From contig NZ_JAVJQO010000002.1 of the NCBI RefSeq assembly GCF_040218225.1, positions 496,001 to 560,000 of the forward strand: 64,000 bases of DNA, written 5' to 3'. Both the position numbers and the translations under genes were made by a program. Source of the stretch: Gracilimonas sp. Lineage in GTDB: Bacteria > Bacteroidota > Rhodothermia > Balneolales > Balneolaceae. Below the pieces are notes generated by a model that searched no databases, was not told the DNA's origin, and was given only the letters and a program-made list of their open reading frames with translations. Shown piece by piece: positions 17,509-26,158 of the stretch; within the stretch, counting starts at the first letter, position 1, and every line of letters begins with the position of its first letter.

Positions 17509-18541
17509 GACGAATACTCAAATATCATTTCCAGGAATGAACATTAAAGGAATGTTTAAGATTGCGGGCATTTTTGCGCTCGGAATCACTCTTTCGGCCT
17601 GCCAGGGACAGCTTTCTGAAAAGCCTCCTATTCACCCAAATATGAATATGGACCAGCAGCCAAGAAAAGAAGCACAAGAGGAAAATAACTTTTTCGCCGA
17701 TGGACGCTCTATGCGTCAGCCGGTAGAAGGAACCGTTGCAAGAGGTTTAGCTAAAACCGATCGTGCCTATTATGAGGGTGTCGATGAAAACGGAGAGTTT
17801 ATTGATTATATCCCCGTTGATCTGACCAAATCATTCCTTTACCGCGGGAAGGAACGCTACGAAATTTATTGCACACCTTGTCACGGACAAACCGGTGCCG
17901 GAGATGGCATAATCATGGAAGGAAATTACGGATACGTTCCTGCTCCTTCTTATCATGATCAAAGGGTAAGAGATTTATCGGATGGGGAATTGTATTCAGC
18001 TATTTACAACGGTGTACGAACCATGCCCTCTTATTCTACTCAGGTTCCTGTTGAAGACCGATGGGCGATTGTTGCTTACATCCGTGCCCTGCAAGAAAGC
18101 CAGAATGTTACTGAACAGGAAATTCAGGAATATCCGGTTGACCTGTCTGCCCTTCAGGAAGAATTCACCAAAGAAAAAGCACGACAAGATTCTATTACAG
18201 CTACACGGGCTCCTAAAGATGCGCCTCAACCAACCGTCGACCTTGGTAAAGAAGTAATTACAGCTAACGGCTGTGCGGCCTGTCATAATGAAGATGGTGC
18301 ACCCGGTGGTATTGGACCAACATGGGCCGGACTGTTTGGTAGCGAAGGTGAGGTAATAACTGCCGACGGTGAAACAATCACTGTTACTAAAGATGAAGAT
18401 TATATCCGTGAATCAATTGTTGCCCCTGAAGCGAAGAAACCTGTGGATTATGCACAGGGAGTGATGGCTTCTTACAGCTACCTTGCTGATCATGAAATTG
18501 AAGCCATTGTGCTTTACATCAAAAATTTATCTGAAAACTAA
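17501..18541 (+). CDS. actE: Alternative complex III subunit E, two cytochrome c domains
   Basis: A lipid-anchored periplasmic cytochrome c. The ATG at 17501 overlaps the actD stop; an internal ATG at 17537 (MNIKGMFKIAGIFALG, lipobox LSAC) gives a neater signal peptide and could be the true start. Two haem sites are present: CTPCHG in the first domain (about residue 124) and CAACHN in the second (about residue 258). ActE is usually described with a single haem. The second domain closely matches the C-terminal cytochrome domain of CoxB in this operon: both share IGPTW-GL-GSE and DYIRESI/NYIRESI. The extra domain may speed transfer to the oxidase. Confidence 0.93.
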   Translation: MNKTNTQISFPGMNIKGMFKIAGIFALGITLSACQGQLSEKPPIHPNMNMDQQPRKEAQEENNFFADGRSMRQPVEGTVARGLAKTDRAYYEGVDENGEFIDYIPVDLTKSFLYRGKERYEIYCTPCHGQTGAGDGIIMEGNYGYVPAPSYHDQRVRDLSDGELYSAIYNGVRTMPSYSTQVPVEDRWAIVAYIRALQESQNVTEQEIQEYPVDLSALQEEFTKEKARQDSITATRAPKDAPQPTVDLGKEVITANGCAACHNEDGAPGGIGPTWAGLFGSEGEVITADGETITVTKDEDYIRESIVAPEAKKPVDYAQGVMASYSYLADHEIEAIVLYIKNLSEN

Positions 18542-18566
18542 GAACTTTGCTTAATACACTTACACA

Positions 18567-19763
18567 ATGAGTCATAAGCCTACAATAACAGATTCTTTAC
18601 AATTCCCAGCCGACAGCAAAGTTCCTCGTGCCCTTTTCGGTGTTGGTGCCGTTGGCCTGATTGCCAGCCTTATTGGTTACTTTTTAGATGCTGACCAGTT
18701 TTTCTTTTCATACCTGGTTAGTTTTGTCTTTTTTACCGGAATTGCTCTTGCAGCTCTTTTGATGGTAATGTTGCATCATATCACTCGCTCTTCATGGGGT
18801 GTTCTGGTGCGAAGAATTTCTGAATCTTTTACTGCTAACATCTGGATATGGGCGATCTTTGTGATTCCGGTAATACTCGGAATTCATAACCTTTACCATT
18901 GGAGCCATGAAGATGCTGTAATGGCCGACAAAATCCTCAAAGGAAAATCAGCTTACCTCAATACCCCCTTCTTCATTGCCCGTCAGTTTATCTACTTCGC
19001 AATCTGGGGATATTTAGGTTATAAACTCCACAAGGTTTCTGTAGAGATGGACAAAACTAATGACTGGGGTTTGACCAGCCTGCTTCGAAAAGTGAGCGCC
19101 CCTGGTATTCCTTTGTTTGCCCTGTCTATTGCATTCGCAAGTTTCGACTGGTTGATGTCGCTTGACCCTCACTGGTTCTCTACCATGTTTGGCGTGTATT
19201 TCTTTTCTATTAGTTTCCAGGCTTTTTGGCCAATCATGATTCTGCTCATTTTCTTTATGCAGAGTAAAGGCATTCTTAAAAACACCATCCGACAGGTGCA
19301 TATTTATGATTTAGGAGCATGGTTCTTTGCTTTCACTGTATTCTATGCATACATCGCGTTCAGTCAGTTTTTGCTGATTTATTATGCGAATTTACCCGAA
19401 GAAACTTTATGGTATTTCCACCGCCTGGAAGGTAGCTGGAAGTACATTGCCTACAGCTTGTTGATTTTCCGTTTTGCACTGCCATTCCTGGTTCTTTTAA
19501 ATCGTGAAGCCAAGAAGAATCGAACTGTTTTAGGTATTGTATCGGCAATAGTACTCATTATTCATTTTGCAGAAATCTACTGGATTGCAATGCCGGTCTT
19601 GTTTAAGCATGGCATTCACTTCAGCTGGATGGATATCACTACTTTCCTTGGACTGGGAGGTATTTTCTTTGGACTGTTCTTCAACAAATTCAAGCAACAC
19701 GATATGGTTCCGAAGAACGATCCAAAACTGGAAGACTGCCTCTCCAAATCGTATCACCAATAA
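18567..19763 (+). CDS. actF: Alternative complex III subunit F
   Basis: A 398-residue NrfD-like membrane protein with about ten helices, the second large membrane subunit of the complex. Recognisable parts are the VPRALFGVGAVGLIASLIGY start, MLHHITRSSWGVLVRRISES, and SFDWLMSLDPHWFSTMFGVY. In studied complexes ActF is thought to contribute to proton movement rather than quinol binding. It lies between actE and the HTH/transmembrane gene. Confidence 0.94.
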   Translation: MSHKPTITDSLQFPADSKVPRALFGVGAVGLIASLIGYFLDADQFFFSYLVSFVFFTGIALAALLMVMLHHITRSSWGVLVRRISESFTANIWIWAIFVIPVILGIHNLYHWSHEDAVMADKILKGKSAYLNTPFFIARQFIYFAIWGYLGYKLHKVSVEMDKTNDWGLTSLLRKVSAPGIPLFALSIAFASFDWLMSLDPHWFSTMFGVYFFSISFQAFWPIMILLIFFMQSKGILKNTIRQVHIYDLGAWFFAFTVFYAYIAFSQFLLIYYANLPEETLWYFHRLEGSWKYIAYSLLIFRFALPFLVLLNREAKKNRTVLGIVSAIVLIIHFAEIYWIAMPVLFKHGIHFSWMDITTFLGLGGIFFGLFFNKFKQHDMVPKNDPKLEDCLSKSYHQ

Positions 19764-19775
19764 TCGAATTTACCG

Positions 19776-20306
19776 ATGTCAGAAAAGTATAGCTCAGAAT
19801 TTAAAGCAAAAGTAGCACTCGAAGCTGTTGCACAAGGGCGTTCTGTAATTGAGAAGATCGCTCAAAAGCATAACGTTTCAGAAGATGATGTAATTGAATG
19901 GGCAGCTCAGCTTCAGGATGAAGCTTCTCAAATCTTCACGACCGAATCGGCCCATACGGATGAAGGTGACGTTGAAGAAGTTGATATCACGACCGAAGAC
20001 GAAGAATTTGCCGGTGCTGTTGAGCACGGTGTAATGAGTGATACACTCAATTACAACAAATTGATATTTTGGTCTACCCTTGGGACCGCACTCGTTGTTA
20101 TTTTTGTTATCGGTTTAGTTTATTTTTCTCAATACAGCCTTTTTGAAACACAAAAACAGGTTTCAAGCCAAAGCACCTTTTCAGAAGTAAAAGAATTAAA
20201 AGCTGAACAAGATCAAGAGTTGAACAGCTTTGGAGTTGTTAACCTTGAGGAAGGTATTTACAGAATTCCTATTGACAGTGCTATTAGTAAAATAGCCACA
20301 GACTGA
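19776..20306 (+). CDS. Transposase-type HTH domain fused to a membrane anchor, respiratory operon member
   Basis: A 176-residue protein with three parts. Residues 3-54 (KYSSEFKAKVALEAVAQGRS, then IAQKHNVSEDDVIEWAAQLQ, ending EASQIF) follow the N-terminal helix-turn-helix of IS3-type transposase OrfA proteins almost position by position. Residues 61-78 are an acidic linker. Residues about 96-118 form one membrane helix, with the HTH predicted in the cytoplasm. The periplasmic tail ends in GIYRIPIDSAISKI, a pattern I associate with small proteins near oxidase genes. There are no transposase catalytic residues and no inverted repeats nearby, so it is not an active element. Position after actF suggests an ActG-like subunit or a membrane-tethered regulator. 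Function unknown. Confidence 0.85.
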   Translation: MSEKYSSEFKAKVALEAVAQGRSVIEKIAQKHNVSEDDVIEWAAQLQDEASQIFTTESAHTDEGDVEEVDITTEDEEFAGAVEHGVMSDTLNYNKLIFWSTLGTALVVIFVIGLVYFSQYSLFETQKQVSSQSTFSEVKELKAEQDQELNSFGVVNLEEGIYRIPIDSAISKIATD

Positions 20307-20320
20307 CAACCATCAACATT

Positions 20321-21151
20321 ATGAGACGTTTTACACTGTTAGCAATTAGCTTGCTTGCAGTGTTTCTGAGTTCACAATCTGCCAATGCGCAGGTAAATCG
20401 TGAAACACCGGATGCGCTGCAAGATCTCGGTATCGATGAACATCTGGGAGATTTTATCCCTCTTGATGCCAAGTTTGCTACATCAAAAGGTGACAGTGTT
20501 GTTCTGGGTGATTTACTGGAGGAAGGAAAACCTGTTTTATTGAACCCCTTATACTATGAATGCCCTATGTTGTGCGGCCTGGTAATTGATGGGGTAATAA
20601 ATGTTGTTGATGAGCTGGCCTGGAAACCTGGCAAAGAATTTATTGTGATTTCAATCAGTATCGACCCACAGGAAAATGCTGAACTGGCAGCGAAATCGAA
20701 AGAAAATTACCTGTCCGGAATGGATTCCACCACTAAAGCCGGGTGGCATTTCCTGACCGGTAAAAAAGACCAGATTGACAAGGTAATTGAAGCTGTTGGA
20801 TTTGAATACAAAGAAATTGAAAAAACCGGAGAGTTTGCCCACAGTGCGGCAATCATGCTCCTGAGTCCGAAAGGAAAGATAACCCGTTATTTGTACGGCA
20901 TCTCCTACGACTCATTCAATGTTCGCAGTGCCTTATATGAATCTGCAGATGGAAAGATTGGTAACACCGTCGACAAACTGGTGATGTACTGTTATCAATA
21001 CGATCCGGATTCCGGCAGTTATGCGCCGGTAGCAATTAATATTATGAAGCTTGGCGGCTTGGCTACACTGATTATTCTCGGTATATTCCTCGGCGTGCTT
21101 TGGCTTCGCGAAAAACGCAAAAAACCAACCTCAAAAACTGAATTTAACTAA
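20321..21151 (+). CDS. SCO1/SenC copper chaperone for the oxidase
   Basis: A periplasmic thioredoxin-like protein that delivers copper to the CuA site of cytochrome oxidase subunit II. It has a signal peptide (residues 1-23, ending ANAQ), the copper-binding CPMLC motif at 81-85, and the downstream His in GEFAHSAAIM. An unusual C-terminal membrane helix (about 238-262, LGGLATLIILGIFLGVLWLR) anchors it, as often found in Bacteroidota SCO proteins. Its stop overlaps the coxB start (TAATG), in line with a role in CoxB metallation. Confidence 0.94.
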   Translation: MRRFTLLAISLLAVFLSSQSANAQVNRETPDALQDLGIDEHLGDFIPLDAKFATSKGDSVVLGDLLEEGKPVLLNPLYYECPMLCGLVIDGVINVVDELAWKPGKEFIVISISIDPQENAELAAKSKENYLSGMDSTTKAGWHFLTGKKDQIDKVIEAVGFEYKEIEKTGEFAHSAAIMLLSPKGKITRYLYGISYDSFNVRSALYESADGKIGNTVDKLVMYCYQYDPDSGSYAPVAINIMKLGGLATLIILGIFLGVLWLREKRKKPTSKTEFN

Positions 21152-22095
21152 TGGGCAGTTTATTCGATTTTATGCTCCCGGAGCTTAAATCTCCGATGAC
21201 GGGAGCAAGTACCGATGCGCTGATGGCATTCATCCACATCGTCAGTTTTATTATTCTTGCCGGTGTCACCATTGCAATGATTTACTTTGCAATCAAGTAC
21301 AAGCGCAAATCAGAAGACGACAAAACACCTCTTATTACCCACAACAACACCCTGGAAATTACCTGGTCGGTAATTCCCCTTTTACTGGTATTTGTTGTAT
21401 TTGGATGGGGATACAAAGGCTGGCTGAATCTTAAAACCGTACCTGATAATGCCTACGAAATTCAGGTTTCTGCCTACAAGTGGGGCTGGACATTCAAATA
21501 TGAAACCGGAGCTCAGGTTGGTAATGAAGTACATGTACCTGCGGGTCGGCCTGTGAAATTGGTAATGCAGTCTCAGGATGTACTCCACTCCTTTTTTGTA
21601 CCTGATTACCGAATCAAGCACGATGTACTGCCCAACCGTTATACTTATGTCTGGTTTCAGGCTGAAGAACCCGGAGAGTCACAGGTTTTCTGTACTGAAT
21701 ATTGCGGTACCTCCCACTCTGATATGTTGGCTAAAGTTATTGTTCACACCGAAGAAGACTTTCAAGCCTGGCTAGATGAGCAAGGAACAGGTGGTGGCGG
21801 AACTCCCGTTGAACGCGGCGAACAGCTTGCTACTTTACAAGGTTGTGTAACTTGTCATTCCGTAGATGGCTCTGACAAAATAGGACCCACCTGGCAGGGA
21901 CTGTATGGCAGCGAGCGTCAAATGGAAGACGGCTCTACAGTTACTGCCGATGACAACTATATCCGAGAGTCTATTCTTGATCCAAGCGCAAAACTTGTTG
22001 AAGGATATCAAAACCAAATGGTTAGCTATGAGGGTCGCCTTAGTGACGACGACATCTCCGACATTATTGAATACATTAAAACGTTAGAAGAATAA
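21151..22095 (+). CDS. coxB: Cytochrome c oxidase subunit II with fused cytochrome c domain (caa3 type)
   Basis: Two membrane helices (about residues 27-48 and 69-90) precede a cupredoxin domain with the CuA motif [12 protein letters not shown] (C-x3-C-x3-H-x2-M). A C-terminal cytochrome c domain follows, with haem site CVTCH at about 232-236. The fusion defines a caa3-type oxidase that receives electrons from ActE or a soluble carrier. A Gly-rich linker ([10 protein letters not shown]) separates the domains. The haem domain is a close relative of the second domain of ActE. Confidence 0.96.
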   Translation: MGSLFDFMLPELKSPMTGASTDALMAFIHIVSFIILAGVTIAMIYFAIKYKRKSEDDKTPLITHNNTLEITWSVIPLLLVFVVFGWGYKGWLNLKTVPDNAYEIQVSAYKWGWTFKYETGAQVGNEVHVPAGRPVKLVMQSQDVLHSFFVPDYRIKHDVLPNRYTYVWFQAEEPGESQVFCTEYCGTSHSDMLAKVIVHTEEDFQAWLDEQGTGGGGTPVERGEQLATLQGCVTCHSVDGSDKIGPTWQGLYGSERQMEDGSTVTADDNYIRESILDPSAKLVEGYQNQMVSYEGRLSDDDISDIIEYIKTLEE

Positions 22096-22096
22096 C

Positions 22097-23848
22097 ATGG
22101 CAACAGCTGAAGTAACACCTTCCTCTTCAGGGAACGTACGAACATTAAAAGTAAAGCGGTTTAAGCCGTCAGAAGATCCCAAAAACACTTATCTGACCGA
22201 TGAAAAAGGTCTTTGGGCATGGATGACGACCGTAGATCATAAGAAAATCGGGCTTATGTATTTAGGCTCCGTTGCTTTCTTCTTTCTGCTTGGCGGCGTG
22301 CTTGCACTCTTACTCAGGACCGAACTTCTTACACCGGCTAAAACCTTTATAGAAGCTGACACTTACAATCAGTTTTTTACCCTGCACGGTGCCATTATGG
22401 TATTCTTTGTGCTGGTTCCATCAATACCTGCTGCCTTAGGTAACTTTGTGCTTCCCATGCAGCTTGGAGCCAAAGATGTGGCTTTTCCAAGGCTTAACTT
22501 AGCCAGTTTTTATATTTATGTGATTGGTGCCATCTTTACTTTCATCGCTCTTGCGAACAACGGACTTGACACAGGCTGGACGTTCTATACTCCTTACAGT
22601 ACAACCTCATCATCCAGTGTGATTTGGGTAACCCTGGGAGTCTTTATACTTGGATTTTCATCTATTTTAACTGGTACAAACTTTATTTCTACCATCCATA
22701 AAATGCGAGCTCCCGGTATTACCTGGGGTAAGCTGCCGCTGAATATCTGGGCGCTGTATGCAACCAGTATCATTCAGGTATTGGCAACTCCGGTATTAGC
22801 TATCACACTTTTACTTCTTACGATGGAGCGTTTCCTGGGAATTGGGATCTTTGACCCTGCCCTTGGTGGTGACCCCGTACTGTTCCAGCATTTCTTCTGG
22901 TTCTACTCACACCCTGCGGTATATATCATGATTGTACCGGGTTTTGGAATCATTTCAGAAGTAATCACCACCTTTTCCAAGAAACATATTTTTGGATACT
23001 GGGCGATTGCGCTTTCATCACTCGCTATTGCCTTCATTGGTTTCCTCGTTTGGGGACACCACATGTTTACCTCAGGTCAGTCTGCCGTAGCAACTACTGT
23101 TTTCTCATTCCTTACCTTCCTTGTAGGTATCCCAACCGGTATTAAGATTCTGAACTGGATTGCTACGCTCTACAAGGGGTCAATTGAGATGAAAACCCCT
23201 ATGATTTATGTGTTCATCTTCTTATTCCTATTTTCAATTGGCGGATTTACTGGAATTATGTTGGGCGCTCTTTCAGCCGACATTCACCTGCATGATACCT
23301 ACTATGTAGTAGCTCACTTTCACTATGTGATGATGGGTGGAACGCTGATTGCCCTGCTTGCCGGACTCCACTACTGGTGGCCTAAGATGACCGGCAAGAT
23401 GTACAACGAGTTTCAGGCTAAAATTGGATCTGCACTTATTTTCATCGGCTTCAATATGACCTTCCTCCCGCAGTTTATCATGGGATCACAGGGAATGCCA
23501 CGACGATATTACAACTACATCGATCAGTTCACCGTATTCCACCAAACTTCAACTATTGGATCTTACATCCTTGGAGTTGGCTTCTTACTTATTGCATATT
23601 ACCTGTTTGTATCATTATTCAAAGGTGAGAAAGCCGGTTCAAACCCATGGGGAAGCCGTGGACTGGAATGGCAGGCAACTTCACCACCAGACTTCCACAA
23701 CTTCGATCATACACCAGTTGTAATCAACGGACCGTATGACTACCACAAGCCAATGGAAGAATTTCAGCTTGGACTTGCAGACTCACATAACGGTCATGAT
23801 CCAAGTCATGAAGCAGTTGCTGCTAAGCAAAAAGTAGAATCCAACTAA
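22097..23848 (+). CDS. coxA: Cytochrome c oxidase subunit I, A2 subtype
   Basis: Catalytic subunit with 12 or more membrane helices, containing the low-spin haem and the haem-CuB centre. Ligand motifs are visible: [11 protein letters not shown] (helix II His), [10 protein letters not shown] (CuB His with its cross-linked Tyr), WGHHMFTSG (the two CuB His) and [14 protein letters not shown] (haem ligands). The YSHPAVY sequence, in place of GHPEVY, marks the A2 subfamily of haem-copper oxidases, where Tyr-Ser stands in for the D-channel glutamate. Length is 583. It starts one base after the coxB stop. Confidence 0.97.
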   Translation: MATAEVTPSSSGNVRTLKVKRFKPSEDPKNTYLTDEKGLWAWMTTVDHKKIGLMYLGSVAFFFLLGGVLALLLRTELLTPAKTFIEADTYNQFFTLHGAIMVFFVLVPSIPAALGNFVLPMQLGAKDVAFPRLNLASFYIYVIGAIFTFIALANNGLDTGWTFYTPYSTTSSSSVIWVTLGVFILGFSSILTGTNFISTIHKMRAPGITWGKLPLNIWALYATSIIQVLATPVLAITLLLLTMERFLGIGIFDPALGGDPVLFQHFFWFYSHPAVYIMIVPGFGIISEVITTFSKKHIFGYWAIALSSLAIAFIGFLVWGHHMFTSGQSAVATTVFSFLTFLVGIPTGIKILNWIATLYKGSIEMKTPMIYVFIFLFLFSIGGFTGIMLGALSADIHLHDTYYVVAHFHYVMMGGTLIALLAGLHYWWPKMTGKMYNEFQAKIGSALIFIGFNMTFLPQFIMGSQGMPRRYYNYIDQFTVFHQTSTIGSYILGVGFLLIAYYLFVSLFKGEKAGSNPWGSRGLEWQATSPPDFHNFDHTPVVINGPYDYHKPMEEFQLGLADSHNGHDPSHEAVAAKQKVESN

Positions 23849-23883
23849 AAATTTAAATTCAAACAACACAACTCGGGAAGTAA

Positions 23884-24534
23884 ATGGCGAATCATTCGAC
23901 TTCACACCCCACACATGTGCAGCATCACTTTGTTGACGCCGATCAGCAATTTGATACCGCAAAAATGGGTATGTGGGTGTTCTTGGTAAACGAAATCCTA
24001 TTCTTTGGCGGATTATTCTGTGCTTATATCATCTATAGAGCATGGTATCCTGAACTATTCACGGAAGCAGCACTCGAGCTTAATACCTTTTGGGGAGCCG
24101 TAAACACAGTGGTTCTGATTGGTAGTAGTTTAACCGTTGCAATGGCGATTCGGTCTGCTCAGAAAGACCAAATGAAAGGTTTAAAACTCAATCTTCTATT
24201 TACAATCGGTCTGGCAGTCATCTTTATGGTGATTAAAGCTTTTGAGTATGCTCATAAATTTGAGATGGGAATCTTTCCTGGTGAATACTATACCTATGAA
24301 GGTCTTGAACATGCACAAGCGGCCATCTTCTTTAGTATTTATTACATGCTAACCGGAGTTCACGCTCTTCACGTGCTGGTTGGAATTGGACTTATTTACT
24401 GGATTTATCTCCGTGCGAAGAAAGGAGAATTCAGCAGTGAATATTATACCCCCGTTGAGATTACCGGCCTTTACTGGCACTTGGTTGACCTCATCTGGAT
24501 CTTCCTGTTTCCACTCCTATATCTCATTGAATGA
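23884..24534 (+). CDS. coxC: Cytochrome c oxidase subunit III
   Basis: A 216-residue membrane protein with five helices, shorter than the seven-helix type of mitochondria, as usual in caa3 oxidases. Recognisable parts are [19 protein letters not shown], the [20 protein letters not shown] helix and the end [18 protein letters not shown]. It stabilises subunit I. The N-terminus is His-rich ([12 protein letters not shown]), which might bind metal. Confidence 0.95.
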   Translation: MANHSTSHPTHVQHHFVDADQQFDTAKMGMWVFLVNEILFFGGLFCAYIIYRAWYPELFTEAALELNTFWGAVNTVVLIGSSLTVAMAIRSAQKDQMKGLKLNLLFTIGLAVIFMVIKAFEYAHKFEMGIFPGEYYTYEGLEHAQAAIFFSIYYMLTGVHALHVLVGIGLIYWIYLRAKKGEFSSEYYTPVEITGLYWHLVDLIWIFLFPLLYLIE

Positions 24535-24580
24535 CAGAGATTGATACTATCACCACCTAAGAACTTAGAATACAGATATT

Positions 24581-24898
24581 ATGAGCGCACATAATCACGA
24601 ACATCACGTTTCTACAGCAGGCCAGCTTTGGGCCGTTGGTACCGCACTACTATTCCTTACTATATTAACCGTAGTATTTGGGAAATTTGTAGCTATTCCG
24701 CCTCCATTTGATGTCATCACTGCGATGAGTATTGCACTTGTGAAGGCATTTTTAGTAGCGGCATTCTTCATGAACCTGTACTGGGATGTCAAATTTAATG
24801 CCATGTTGCTTATTATGGCGGTTTGCTTCTTCCTGTTAATGGTTATCATTACCCTGTTAGATACCATGTATAGAAACGATGTGGTTCCCTCATTTTAG
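24581..24898 (+). CDS. coxD: Cytochrome c oxidase subunit IV
   Basis: A 105-residue protein with three membrane helices, of the prokaryotic COX4 type (AFFMNLYWDVKFNAMLLIMA is characteristic). It starts with a His-rich stretch (HNHEHHVS). It is the last gene of the operon, followed 24 bases later by a strong terminator. Confidence 0.9.
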   Translation: MSAHNHEHHVSTAGQLWAVGTALLFLTILTVVFGKFVAIPPPFDVITAMSIALVKAFLVAAFFMNLYWDVKFNAMLLIMAVCFFLLMVIITLLDTMYRNDVVPSF

Positions 24899-24921
24899 AT
24901 AGCCGGAACCTTCAAAAATTT

Positions 24922-24954
24922 AAAAGCCCCGTGCCAATCGTGCGGGGCTTTTTT
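24922..24954 (+). terminator. Terminator of the act/cox operon
   Basis: AAAAGCCCCG (24922-24931) pairs with CGGGGCTTTT (24943-24952) around an 11-base loop and is followed by a T-run. It lies just after coxD and ends the 13-kb respiratory operon. Confidence 0.9.
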
Positions 24955-24971
24955 ATTTACTGGTCGTTAGT

Positions 24972-25125
24972 TGTCATACTGAGCGGCACGATAATTAAAA
25001 GGCATTTTTTGCGGACGCGAAGAATCTCAAATTATATTAAACATCTTAACCTATACACTTCTGAGATCCTTCGCGCTAAACAGTTGTAGCTTGATTGAAT
25101 ATATTATGTGCTCAGGATGACAAGT
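24972..25125. repeat. Degenerate inverted repeat of the GTCAT family
   Basis: The left part reads gtcatactgagcg ... cgaagaatctc and the right part reads gagatccttcgcg ... ctcaggatgac, so the ends are inverted copies of the same motif with an AT-rich centre. The element fills the gap between the operon terminator and the MBL gene and contains no gene. Confidence 0.55.
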
Positions 25126-25222
25126 AAGGTTTCAATAACCATTTAACCTTGTAAATAAAGGTAGCTCATTCTGAATACTCTTCGCTGATTGTTATATTCA
25201 AATTGAACCAATAAAACTGTCC

Positions 25223-26098
25223 ATGAGCTTATCAAAAACTACTTTAGGTCCTTTTGAAATATACACCATCGAAACCGGGGACTTCCGCTTAGATGGTGGC
25301 GCTATGTTTGGTGTAGTTCCCAAAACATTATGGTCGCGTGGTTTGCCTGCAGATGATAAAAACCGTATCCCAATGACTATGCGATGCCTGCTCATCAAGT
25401 CAAACAATACCGGCAAACTGTACCTGATTGACAATGGAGCAGGCACTAAGTTCAACGATAAAATGGAGAATATTTACCAGCTGGATTACAGTGTTAAGAA
25501 TCTGGAGAACTCTTTTGCGCATCACGGATTTTCTTTTGAGGATGTAACTGACATTATTTTCACTCACCTTCATTTCGATCATTGTGGAGGAAGCAGTTTT
25601 TATAATGATGAAGATGAACTTGAGCTTACCTTCCCAAACGCAACTTATCACGTTGTTAAAAAACACTGGGAAAATGCGAACAGTCCAAATGCCCGCGAGA
25701 AAGCCAGTTTTTTACCAGAGAATATCAATCCGCTAAAAGAATCCGGGAAACTAAATTTGGTAAAAGAGAATCATGAATATGAACCCGGCTTGTCTGCGGT
25801 AAATGTTGATGGCCATACCATTGGCCAGCAGCTTCCAAAAATTGAAGGTGATAACAAGACTCTCGTTTTCGTGGCAGATCTTTTGCCAACACATGTTCAC
25901 GTACCTCTTCCGTGGGTGATGGGATATGATATGTACCCAGTGCAAACGCTGAGTGAAAAAGATGCGTTTCTAAAACAAGCAGCTGAAAGCAACTGGAACC
26001 TATACCTGGAGCACGATGCCCACCAGGAAATCATCCGTATTGATCATAAAGATGGACGTTTTTCTGTATCTGAAAACCTCACGTTAAATGATCTCTGA
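25223..26098 (+). CDS. MBL-fold metallo-hydrolase
   Basis: A 291-residue enzyme of the metallo-beta-lactamase fold. All metal-binding motifs are present: THLHFDHCGG (H-x-H-x-D-H), the His in VDGHTIGQQ, the Asp in VFVADLLPTH, and the His in LEHDAH. It therefore probably holds two metal ions and hydrolyses an ester, thioester or lactone. The family includes lactonases and glyoxalase-II relatives, and the substrate cannot be read here. There is no signal peptide. It stands alone between a repeat and the DUF4175 gene, 60 bases upstream of the latter. Confidence 0.88.
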   Translation: MSLSKTTLGPFEIYTIETGDFRLDGGAMFGVVPKTLWSRGLPADDKNRIPMTMRCLLIKSNNTGKLYLIDNGAGTKFNDKMENIYQLDYSVKNLENSFAHHGFSFEDVTDIIFTHLHFDHCGGSSFYNDEDELELTFPNATYHVVKKHWENANSPNAREKASFLPENINPLKESGKLNLVKENHEYEPGLSAVNVDGHTIGQQLPKIEGDNKTLVFVADLLPTHVHVPLPWVMGYDMYPVQTLSEKDAFLKQAAESNWNLYLEHDAHQEIIRIDHKDGRFSVSENLTLNDL

Positions 26099-26158
26099 CT
26101 GCAATAAATAGTTTTGCAAGAAGTTTTCATCACATACTTCTCTTTCTTATAGTAGTAC

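Noticed and set aside
19776-20306. Active IS3 insertion
   Set aside because: There is no catalytic OrfB, no inverted repeats and no target duplication, and the gene is in step with the operon.
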